Below, piece after piece: positions 46,720 to 54,454 of a DNA stretch of 64,000 nt. Both the position numbers and the translations under genes were made by a program. Source of the stretch: Alphaproteobacteria bacterium (GTDB lineage Bacteria > Pseudomonadota > Alphaproteobacteria > Rhodospirillales > WMHbin7); the NCBI GenBank assembly GCA_015231795.1, contig JADGAX010000003.1, positions 62,001-126,000 on the forward strand, in the 5' to 3' direction. The notes under the pieces are model-generated. The model ran no database searches and was not told the origin of the DNA. It was given only the letters and a program-made list of their open reading frames with translations. How positions within the stretch are numbered: the stretch's first letter is position 1; every line of letters begins with the position of its first letter.

Positions 46720-49410
46720 CTATGCCTTCGGCAGCAGCACATGGAAAGTGGCGCCGAAACCGGCCTGGCTTTCCACCCAGACCCGCCCGTTCAGATGTTC
46801 GACGATGCCGCGCGAGATGGCCAGCCCCAGCCCGGTGCCCGAAGGCTTGCCGGTTTGCTTGTCGCTGACTTGGCGGAATTTGTCGAAGATGGCTTCGTGA
46901 TGGGCCTCGGGCACGCCGGGGCCGTTGTCAGACACCGTGAACAAGATGCCGTCCTCGCGGCTCGCCAGTTCGGCGCGGATGCGCCCGCTGCCCTGGGGGG
47001 CAAACTTCACGGCGTTGGACAATAGATTGATCAGCACCTGGATCAAACGGTCGCGGTCCGCCATCACTTGCAACTGGTTTGCCGGCAAATGTTCCAGGAC
47101 GGCGATGCCCTTGTCCTGGGCCAAGCGGCGCGTGGCCGCCAGGGCGGCGTCCAGGGCTTCGTTGGCGTCGATGGGGCGGATGTCCCAGCCCAGCGATCCG
47201 GCCTCGACCTTGGCCAAGTCCAGCACCTGATTGATCAGGCGGGTCAGCCGCTCGCTTTCCTCGACCACGATGCGCAGGAATTCCTGGCGCTGTCCGGGAT
47301 CGAGATCCGGGTTGTCGCGCAGGATTTCCGAGAAGGATCGGATCGAGGTCAGCGGCGTGCGCAATTCATGGGTGACGGTGGAAACGAAATCGTCCTTCAG
47401 CCGGTCCAGTTCCTTCAGCCGTTCGTTGGCGGCCTTCAATTCGGCGCTGGCGGCTTCCAGTTTCTGGCTGTAGGCGATCACCTGCGAGGCTTCGTCCAGA
47501 ATCTCCATCACCTCGGTCAGGCCCATCACCTCGCCCTTGGCGACGTTGGCCACCATCACGCGGGCCGAGGCGGCGCCGATGGCGCCCGCCAGCAGCCGCT
47601 CGGCGAAGGCCACGAATTCCGCGTCCACCACTTCCATCTCGGCCAAATCCAAACCGCGCGCCTGGGCATGGGCCAAAAAGGCGCGCTCGGCATTCTCGGT
47701 GCCCACGAAGCGGGCGGTCAGCGCCAACAGGTCGGCCATCTGGGCGGTGCCCCGCCAGAAGCGCCCGCCGCCGGTTTCACCGGCAGGCTTCAGGGCATCG
47801 ACGAACAAGGTGGCCTGAATGCGTTCCAGCGTGCCCTGGCTGGACAGCATCGATACCCAGACATACAGGCCCAGATTGGCCATCATGCTCCAGATCAAGG
47901 CATGGGTGATCGGCTCGAAGCCGGACAGGCCGAACAGGGCATAGGGTTTCAGCAATTCGATGCCGAAGGGTCCGGTTTCGATGAAGGCCCCGGAAATCCA
48001 GCCCGAACGGGCGAAGGAAGGCAGCAGCAGCGTATAGAACCAGATGGCGGCGCCCGCCGACAGACCAGCCAGGGCGCCGGTTCTGGTCGCTCCCTTCCAC
48101 AGAATGCCGCCCAGCAGGGCGGGGGCGAATTGGGCGGCGGCGGCGAAACTGACCAGACCGATGGTGACCAAGGCGTAGGACTGGCCGATGAAATGCGCAT
48201 AGAGATAACCCAGCGCCACCACGCCCACGATGGCCCAGCGTCGGATGCTGAGCAGCAGGCCCGACAGGTCGGCCCGGTCCTTCAAATGCGACGGCGACAG
48301 GCGAAGCAAGGCGGGCATCACCAGATCGTTGCAGACCATGGTGGCCAGGGCCACCGTTTCCACGATGATCATGCCGGTGGCCGCCGACAGGCCGCCGATG
48401 AAGGCGAACAAGGCCAGCGCGTTCTGCCCGGCGCCCAGCGGCAGGTCCAGCACGAACAGGTCGGGATTGACGCTGGTGCCATAGGCCAGCCGTCCCGCCA
48501 GCGCGATGGGCAGCACGAACAGATTGATCAGCAGCAGGTACAGCGGGAACATCCAGGCCGCTTGGCGGATATGGTCTTCCTGCACATTCTCGACCACGGC
48601 CACCTGGAATTGGCGGGGCAGGGTGATGATGACCAGACCAGACAGAAAAGTCAGCGCCACAAAATCGCCCATCGCATGCGCGTCGGGTAGCGTGAACAGG
48701 CGGTGAAGCTGCGGGTCTTGGGCGGCCTGCTGGAATAGTTGCGCCGGGCTTTCGAACATGAAAAAGCAGACGAACAATCCCACCGCGATGAAAGCCACCA
48801 GCTTGACCAGACTTTCGAAGGCGACGGCGGCCACCATGCCTTCATGGCGCTCCGAGGCGTCGATATGGCGCGTGCCGAACAGAATGGCGAAGGCGGCCAA
48901 CAGCAGGGCCACGTAAAAGGCGGTGTCTTCCAGCACCGGCGGCACGGCCTTGTGCTCGGTTTCCGACAGCACCAAGGCCTGGAAGCTGGCCGAGACGGCT
49001 TTCAGCTGCAAGGAGATGTAGGGCATGATGCCGATCACCGCGATCACGGTGACCAGCCCGCCCAGCAGCGTGCTTTTGCCGTAGCGGGCCGACAGGAAAT
49101 CGGCGATCGAGGTGACGCGCTGGGCCTTGGAAACGCGGGCCATCTTGCGCAGCAAGATCCACCACAGGGCGGCCATCAAGGTGGGTCCCAGATAGATGGG
49201 CAGGAATCCGACGCCGCCGGTGGCGGCGCGCCCCACGCTGCCGTAAAAAGTCCAGGACGTGCAATAAACGGCGATCGACAGCGCATAGACGCCGGGCCAT
49301 GAAATCAGGCTTTTGCCCTGGTCGGCCCTTTTGTCGCCCCACCAAGCCAGCGCGAACAATAAGAAGAGATAGGCGAGTGCGACGGGGATGACCAGCCAGG
49401 GGTTCAGCAT
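46720..49410 (-). CDS. Sodium/solute symporter-fused histidine kinase
   Basis: The 896-residue protein joins an SSS (SLC5) transporter domain of about 13 membrane helices (about 1-520) to a linker. A histidine kinase follows, with H-box VTHELRTPLTSIRSF (about 670), N-box NLLSNAVKFAP and G-boxes DNGPGVP and GTGLGL. This is the CbrA/CrbS architecture, in which the transporter part senses or moves a small solute such as acetate or histidine. The ligand here is unknown. It is the last gene of a four-gene operon with a CheY-like regulator. Confidence 0.9.
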   Translation of the reverse strand: MLNPWLVIPVALAYLFLLFALAWWGDKRADQGKSLISWPGVYALSIAVYCTSWTFYGSVGRAATGGVGFLPIYLGPTLMAALWWILLRKMARVSKAQRVTSIADFLSARYGKSTLLGGLVTVIAVIGIMPYISLQLKAVSASFQALVLSETEHKAVPPVLEDTAFYVALLLAAFAILFGTRHIDASERHEGMVAAVAFESLVKLVAFIAVGLFVCFFMFESPAQLFQQAAQDPQLHRLFTLPDAHAMGDFVALTFLSGLVIITLPRQFQVAVVENVQEDHIRQAAWMFPLYLLLINLFVLPIALAGRLAYGTSVNPDLFVLDLPLGAGQNALALFAFIGGLSAATGMIIVETVALATMVCNDLVMPALLRLSPSHLKDRADLSGLLLSIRRWAIVGVVALGYLYAHFIGQSYALVTIGLVSFAAAAQFAPALLGGILWKGATRTGALAGLSAGAAIWFYTLLLPSFARSGWISGAFIETGPFGIELLKPYALFGLSGFEPITHALIWSMMANLGLYVWVSMLSSQGTLERIQATLFVDALKPAGETGGGRFWRGTAQMADLLALTARFVGTENAERAFLAHAQARGLDLAEMEVVDAEFVAFAERLLAGAIGAASARVMVANVAKGEVMGLTEVMEILDEASQVIAYSQKLEAASAELKAANERLKELDRLKDDFVSTVTHELRTPLTSIRSFSEILRDNPDLDPGQRQEFLRIVVEESERLTRLINQVLDLAKVEAGSLGWDIRPIDANEALDAALAATRRLAQDKGIAVLEHLPANQLQVMADRDRLIQVLINLLSNAVKFAPQGSGRIRAELASREDGILFTVSDNGPGVPEAHHEAIFDKFRQVSDKQTGKPSGTGLGLAISRGIVEHLNGRVWVESQAGFGATFHVLLPKA

Positions 49411-49415
49411 GGCGG

Positions 49416-49661
49416 CTACTCCTGCCCGCCATCTTGGCCGCGCGACAGCGCGCGGGCGATCAGAATGATCAGAGCGCCCCAGGCCAGAAAAAGATACAGA
49501 TACAAAAGCGGGATGCCGAAAACCGTTTCATCACGGTTGAAGATGGACAGCCACGGCGGCAGGAACAGACCCATGCCCAGAAGGAAAATTCCCGCCAGCC
49601 TCGTCTCGCGCCCCCCCTGACTGGCCAGCCGTACATGAGGAGGGGCGCGGCGGTGGGGCAT
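49416..49661 (-). CDS. Small membrane protein associated with the SSS kinase
   Basis: This 81-residue protein has two hydrophobic helices (about 22-38 and 47-68) with a conserved-looking FNRDETVFGIPLLYLY between them. TAGGAG lies upstream. It is five bases before the kinase gene and ten after the exonuclease gene. Small two-helix proteins of this kind are often partners of SSS transporters, so it may be a subunit; this is inference. Confidence 0.75.
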   Translation of the reverse strand: MPHRRAPPHVRLASQGGRETRLAGIFLLGMGLFLPPWLSIFNRDETVFGIPLLYLYLFLAWGALIILIARALSRGQDGGQE

Positions 49662-49670
49662 GGGCGGCTC

Positions 49671-51734
49671 CTAAAAACTTTCCTGGTTGGCGCGCATCTG
49701 GGCCGCCATGTTGGTCAGGCGCATCACTTGGCCCAGCGTGACGATACCTTGAGATTCCAGAATTTCGATCAGACGGACCAGCACGACAGCCGTGGCCAGC
49801 GCATCGCCAAGCGCCGTGTGCCGGTCGGGAATGTCGATATTGAAACGCAGCGCGATGCCGTCCAGCGAATGATCTTCCAGATGCTGGTCGGCCAAGCGCG
49901 ACAGCAACAGCGTATCGACCACCGGATTGGTAAAGCGCACGCCGGTCGCCTTTTCCTTCAGATGCAGGAATTTCAGATCGAAGGCGGCGTTGTGGGCGGC
50001 CAGCACGGCGTCGCCCGCGAAGTCCTTGAATTGCGGAAGCACGATGGCGATGGGCGGCTTGTCTTTGACCATCTCGTCGGTGATATGGTGGAACTTGATG
50101 CTTTCGGGGGGGATTTTCCGTCCCGGATGGACCAGACGTTCGAAAGTTTCGCCGGTCAGCAATCGTCCATTCACCACGCGCACGGCGCCCATCGAAATGA
50201 TTTCGTCGCCTTGCGACGGCTTCAACCCGGTGGTTTCCGTATCGAACACCACGAATGTCAGGGATTTCAGGCTGCGTCCGGCCAGATCGCCGACATCGGC
50301 ATGCTGGGCCAGCAGGCTGAAATCGTAGAATTCAGGTCTGGGCGGCGGTCGGTCGGCCTCTTGCTTCAGGACCGGAGCCGACAAGGGGGTCAACAGGGGC
50401 AGGCGCAAAAGCGCATGGCCGCTTCCGGCGGGCTGGCTCCAGATTTCCGCGCCGTGGCGCTCCAAGGCGTCATAGACCGTTTCCGGTCCCTCGGCGCCTT
50501 CCAAAGGTTCGAACAGCCATTGCTTGATGTCCTGGTCTGAGAGCGTTTCCCCTTTCCAGATCAGGTCAAGATAGACCCGTCGGTCGCCCAGCTTGGTTTC
50601 GGCGTCGATTTCATTGACGGCGAAGCGCTGCGCCAGCCTTCTGGCCAATTGCGACAGCAGCAACAGCAGCAGATGGTGATCGGCCTGCAGCCATAGCGGC
50701 ATGCCGACCAAAGTGACGCGCGGCCCGCCGCTTGGCGACAAACGTCTGTCCAGGCATGAAATCAAGTCCGAGCCGTGCAATTCGCCCATCGGCCAACGAC
50801 CCAAGGCATGGCCGCGATAGGCCTTGGCCAGTTCGTCCAGCCGGTCGCTCAGACGCCTGGATTCGTCCAGGATCACGCGGTCGAAGGATTGTCGGACATC
50901 CGGCCTCATGTCGGGATAGCCGTTCAATGTTTCGGACGCGGCGCGCAGATTGGCGACCGGTTGGCGCAAATCGCGGGTCAGCGCCTTGCGTACCATGCTG
51001 GCGCGTTCCAGATCGTCGATGCGCCCGCTCATGTCGGTGAAGGTCAGGACATAGGCGGTTGTCTTGCCCGCGGGATCGAGAATAAGTCCCATGCGGCCTT
51101 CCAGCAGGCGCTTGGCGTCGGCGGTGGCGCACAGAAAGGGAAGCGTGTCCTCGGCCCCCGGCAGACCCGAACGGCGCTTGTGTTCCAGAAGCTCCAGCGT
51201 ATGCAGAATGGCGGCCCTGGAGACCAGGGCGAAAAGCGGGCGGCCCAGCCCCACCGCTTCCGGGGTTCCGAACAGGCGCGTGGCGGTCTGGTTGTAAAGC
51301 AATAACTGGTGATTGAGGTTGCAGACCAGCACACCTTCGGCCAGATCGACCAGGATCACTTCCAGCCAGCGCTTTTGCTCTTCCGACTGGCGGGTGGCCT
51401 TTTCAAGTTCGGCGTTGAAGGCGCTTTGGCTGGTCGTAATGGATTCGGCCAGCTTAATCTGCGAGGGAACCAACTCGCCCAGCCAATGCCGGTCGGGAAA
51501 GATGGGCGCCCTGGCGTTTCCCCTGGTCTGGGCCAGATAGGCCGCCTCGCGGGCCATCAGCGCGGCAGGCGCCAGGATCAAGCGGTCGACCAGCAGCCAA
51601 GCCAGCAAAAGGGTTGCTGCCAAGATGCCCGACGCCGCCAACAGGAGCTTGCCTGCGGGCAGAATGGCAAGAATCCCCATCCCGATAACCGCCAGCAGCG
51701 CGAAAGAGATGGCTGCTCGGTTGCGATGTGTCAC
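49671..51734 (-). CDS. PAS/degenerate-kinase protein with DnaQ-type 3'-5' exonuclease domain
   Basis: The 687-residue protein has two N-terminal membrane helices (about 7-50), a PAS region (about 120-240) and a region like a histidine kinase dimerisation helix (RKALTRDLRQPVANLRAA) that lacks the histidine. The C-terminal DEDDh exonuclease domain (about 500-660) has FDTETTG, AHNAAFDLKFL and HTALGDALAT, so all catalytic residues are present. The GTG at 51734 is the start, with AAAGG upstream. It lies in the operon with the SSS kinase. How a membrane sensor would use an exonuclease is unknown. Confidence 0.85.
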   Translation of the reverse strand: MTHRNRAAISFALLAVIGMGILAILPAGKLLLAASGILAATLLLAWLLVDRLILAPAALMAREAAYLAQTRGNARAPIFPDRHWLGELVPSQIKLAESITTSQSAFNAELEKATRQSEEQKRWLEVILVDLAEGVLVCNLNHQLLLYNQTATRLFGTPEAVGLGRPLFALVSRAAILHTLELLEHKRRSGLPGAEDTLPFLCATADAKRLLEGRMGLILDPAGKTTAYVLTFTDMSGRIDDLERASMVRKALTRDLRQPVANLRAASETLNGYPDMRPDVRQSFDRVILDESRRLSDRLDELAKAYRGHALGRWPMGELHGSDLISCLDRRLSPSGGPRVTLVGMPLWLQADHHLLLLLLSQLARRLAQRFAVNEIDAETKLGDRRVYLDLIWKGETLSDQDIKQWLFEPLEGAEGPETVYDALERHGAEIWSQPAGSGHALLRLPLLTPLSAPVLKQEADRPPPRPEFYDFSLLAQHADVGDLAGRSLKSLTFVVFDTETTGLKPSQGDEIISMGAVRVVNGRLLTGETFERLVHPGRKIPPESIKFHHITDEMVKDKPPIAIVLPQFKDFAGDAVLAAHNAAFDLKFLHLKEKATGVRFTNPVVDTLLLSRLADQHLEDHSLDGIALRFNIDIPDRHTALGDALATAVVLVRLIEILESQGIVTLGQVMRLTNMAAQMRANQESF

Positions 51735-51745
51735 GGGCGGGCCTT

Positions 51746-52111
51746 TCAGTCGAGATATTGGCGAACCCGATCGACCACTTCCCGGGTCGAAAAGGGCTTG
51801 GTGATGTAATCGTCGGCGCCCATGGCCAGGCCCTTCTCGCGTTCGACGTCCCGGCCCTTGGCGGTCAGCATGATGATGCGCACATCCTTCCACAAAGGGT
51901 TGGCGCGCACGGTCTGGCAAACGTCATAGCCGTCGCGTTTGGGCATCATGACGTCAAGCAAGATCAGGTCGGGGGGCTGTTTGGCTACTTCATCGAGCGC
52001 TTGTTCGCCATCCCTTGCCACGCGCACCTCGAACCCCGCCTGGCGCATCAGAAATTCAAGCGACAAAACGATATTCGACTCGTCGTCGACCACCAATACC
52101 GAGCGGCCCAT
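51746..52111 (-). CDS. Single-domain response regulator (CheY-like)
   Basis: The 121-residue receiver domain has the acidic pocket VVDDE (about 8-12), phosphoacceptor Asp in LILLDVMMP (about 53), Thr in IIMLTAK and Lys in ITKPF. It has no output domain, so it must act by protein contact. It is the first gene of the leftward operon and the likely partner of the SSS-linked kinase. GGAGGAAAG lies upstream of the ATG. Confidence 0.92.
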   Translation of the reverse strand: MGRSVLVVDDESNIVLSLEFLMRQAGFEVRVARDGEQALDEVAKQPPDLILLDVMMPKRDGYDVCQTVRANPLWKDVRIIMLTAKGRDVEREKGLAMGADDYITKPFSTREVVDRVRQYLD

Positions 52112-52200
52112 CCGCTTTCCTCCACCACTTGTTTTCGGCGTTTTTCGCCTCTTTGACTGAAGAGTATCAGAGGGATACGAAGCGCGCTACACTGGATGCC

Positions 52201-52986
52201 ATGAAAAAGACGGGAATCGGTCTTCTGTTGATCGGCCACGGCGCAAGCCGGGGAGGCGGCGGTCCCGTGTGCCGTCTGGCCGAGCGCTTGTCGGACATGG
52301 GACGTTTCGACGAAGTGGCAGCCTGTTTTTGGAAGGAACGGCCCTTCGTTTCCGAAGGGCTAGGCTTGATCTCGTCGCCCACCGTGTTGGCCGTGCCGGT
52401 TTTCGCCACCGAAGGGCGCATCGCCAAGGAGATGATCCCCCGCGAAATGGGCTTGTCCGGACGCTTGACCCATCTGCCCGGCGGCAGACTTGTCCATTAT
52501 CTACATCCAATTGGCGTTCATCCTGGGTTGGCGGCGCTGGCCGACGCCAGGGCGGCCAGAGCGGCTGAATCCGCCGGGTTCAACCCCAGCAAAGCAGCCT
52601 TGCTGCTGATTGCGCATGGCAACAAGCAAGGCGGCGGCGCTCGCGAGAGCGCCGAGCAACTGGCCGGGAGGCTTCGTGCGGCGGGTCGCTGGTCTTGCGT
52701 CAGGGTTATGTTTTTGGAAGAAGAGCCTCGGGCTGCGGATTGGCTGGAGCTGACCGGCGAGGATGAGGTGGTGGTTCTGCCCTTGCTGCTGGCGGAAGGT
52801 CAACATGCGGCGCACGACGTCGCACCGCTGTTCGGGCTTGAGCAACTGGGCGGCGGCGATCTTGTGCAGACCCGTTTCGGCGGGCGGCGGATTGCGATCT
52901 TGCAGGGGCTGGCCGACGATCAGGCCATGGCCTGGCTCATCCTTCGGATGGCTGAGGAGGCACTGCTTGGGCCCAACCCGCCATAA
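52201..52986 (+). CDS. CbiX/SirB-type chelatase (probable sirohydrochlorin chelatase)
   Basis: The 261-residue protein is a tandem of two CbiX-like domains, each starting with LLLIxHG (GIGLLLIGHGASRGG and AALLLIAHGNKQGG). The second half also has VVVLPLLLAEGQHAAHD, with the expected second His. The first half has VFATEGRIAKEM, where that His is missing. Such proteins insert Co or Fe into sirohydrochlorin. Being beside dsr, whose DsrAB needs siroheme, it more likely makes siroheme; this is inference. It overlaps the 88-residue gene convergently by 50 bases. Confidence 0.75.
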   Translation: MKKTGIGLLLIGHGASRGGGGPVCRLAERLSDMGRFDEVAACFWKERPFVSEGLGLISSPTVLAVPVFATEGRIAKEMIPREMGLSGRLTHLPGGRLVHYLHPIGVHPGLAALADARAARAAESAGFNPSKAALLLIAHGNKQGGGARESAEQLAGRLRAAGRWSCVRVMFLEEEPRAADWLELTGEDEVVVLPLLLAEGQHAAHDVAPLFGLEQLGGGDLVQTRFGGRRIAILQGLADDQAMAWLILRMAEEALLGPNPP

Positions 52987-53203
52987 GTCCCGCCAGCTTG
53001 GCGGCGGTTGTGGCATCCAGGTCCAGGGTGGTGAAGCGTTTTCCTTCCTTGATCGAAACGCGCAGCATCTCGAAGCCGGAATCGTAGGTCAGGCGGATCA
53101 GGCGCACTTCGCGGCCCCAGGGTGCGGGGAAACGGGCCATTTCTTCCTGGCGCAATTCGTTCGGCTGATTGCCAGGCGGCGTCATCTCTTCGCTCATGGT
53201 CAT
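52937..53203 (-). CDS. Conserved-looking 88-residue protein coupled to TauD
   Basis: The product starts MTMSEEMTPPGNQ and has a compact core, with WGREVRLIRLTYDSGFEML followed by a helix TTAAKLAGLMAGWA. I do not recognise a family. The ATG overlaps the stop of the TauD-type gene (ATGA), with AGGA upstream, so the two are translationally coupled and probably work together. A six-base later ATG (53197) is possible. The end overlaps the chelatase gene on the other strand by 50 bases. Confidence 0.72.
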   Translation of the reverse strand: MTMSEEMTPPGNQPNELRQEEMARFPAPWGREVRLIRLTYDSGFEMLRVSIKEGKRFTTLDLDATTAAKLAGLMAGWAQAVPPQPSEG

Positions 53204-54075
53204 TGGCTTTCCTGAATTCTGTCGTAATAGCGGGCGCGCCACAGCAGGCGCGGGGCGGATGCATCGTCCTTGAAAGACTGGCGCGTGTGAAGCACGTTAT
53301 TTGACAACAATCCCTGGCCCGCTTCCAGGCGATGTTCGAACAGGCCGAAGGGCGGGTCGCGCAAAATCTCCTCCAAGGCCTTCTTGGCGGCCTGGACATT
53401 CGGCGCGGGGTTCCATTCGATCGAGCGGGTCCTGGCCGTGTAGCGCATATGCAGCTTGCCGTCCGGCCAGACCGAGAAGACCGGCCCCGCGCGCATTTGC
53501 CGATTGGTCATGTCGGCATCTTCATTGGGCGGAATGGCGAAGGCGTCGGGGCGCATCAAGGCTTCGATGAATGCGGGGTCGCGGTCTCGAAGGGCGATAT
53601 AGGCCAGCTCGTGGTCCAAAAGCGCATTGACCCCACCTTCCCTGGCGGGCTGCTGGCACCACAAGACCAAGCCGCGCACTTGGTTTTCCATGCTGTTGTA
53701 ATAACCGTCCGTGTGCCAGGCGATGGGCTTGTCGGTATAGGGAATATAGCGCTGGCGGGTGCCTTCGGGCGCCACCGACAGCGGGCTGATGCCGTCGTCG
53801 TCGGCCAGTTGGTTGGCATCCAGACGGGTCAGGCCGAAGCAGGCGCAGAACCGGCGCATGGTTTCCTTGGAGCAACTGGCCGAAGAGGCAGCGAAAACCG
53901 CCATATTGGCCCGGCTCACGAGACCGAGCAGGGCTTGGCGCTCGGCTGGCGTTGGGTTCCTTGGGTCGTTGATTTCGACCACCAAGTCGCCAACCCGGTC
54001 GGGCAGGGCCTGCAATTTGGCGTCACGCCAAGCCAGATAGGCTGCGATTTCCGTCAGATCGAAGGGAGATTTCAT
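53200..54075 (-). CDS. TauD/TfdA family Fe(II)/2-oxoglutarate dioxygenase
   Basis: The 291-residue protein has the metal-binding triad His121 and Asp123 (AWHTDG) and His263 (VLHTRQSF), and an Arg near 280 for 2-oxoglutarate. TauD relatives oxidise taurine, other sulfonates, 2,4-D or carnitine precursors. The substrate cannot be told, but the place next to dsr raises the possibility of a sulfonate that releases sulfite. It is divergent from dsrA and leads the 88-residue gene. Confidence 0.85.
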   Translation of the reverse strand: MKSPFDLTEIAAYLAWRDAKLQALPDRVGDLVVEINDPRNPTPAERQALLGLVSRANMAVFAASSASCSKETMRRFCACFGLTRLDANQLADDDGISPLSVAPEGTRQRYIPYTDKPIAWHTDGYYNSMENQVRGLVLWCQQPAREGGVNALLDHELAYIALRDRDPAFIEALMRPDAFAIPPNEDADMTNRQMRAGPVFSVWPDGKLHMRYTARTRSIEWNPAPNVQAAKKALEEILRDPPFGLFEHRLEAGQGLLSNNVLHTRQSFKDDASAPRLLWRARYYDRIQESQ

Positions 54076-54454
54076 TATATAGGCCTCCTGCGTTGCTGCA
54101 TGCTGCGCAGAAAATGCCGGTTAGACAAGGGGTTGTCTTTGAGAACGCTTCTTAAAATTAATTACCAAAGAATCTTTGCCTTTGTAAGAAAATGTGCTGG
54201 ATTCCTCTTTCAACGATATATTATGATGTTTTCATGTAAGCCCCACGCCGAGAGATCCGGAAGGCTTTTGGCGAGAGAAGAGGGTTTGCGCATATTCGCA
54301 AGGACTGATAAAAGCCTGTGAGTTAGCGCAATGTGGAGGAGCACCGGCGAGGGCGGGGACGCTGTATTTCCCTGCATCCGCTCGGAACGATGCCTATCAA
54401 GGCTCTCAAGGTGGCCGCCTTGGGAAGCGTGTCATGTCGATGGTGGAGGAAAAG
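54076..54454. other. Divergent control region between the TauD gene and dsrA
   Basis: This 379-base region holds the start signals for the TauD gene and the dsr operon. The left part (about 54150-54240) is AT-rich. A putative promoter lies at 54268-54296. No strong palindromic operator is seen. The leader from that promoter to dsrA would be about 150 bases. Confidence 0.5.
54268..54296 (+). promoter_or_regulatory. Candidate promoter of the dsr operon
   Basis: TTGGCG (54268-54273), a 17-base spacer and CATATT (54291-54296) resemble a sigma-70 promoter oriented toward dsrA. The match is moderate and no start site is known, so this is a tentative call. Confidence 0.4.
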
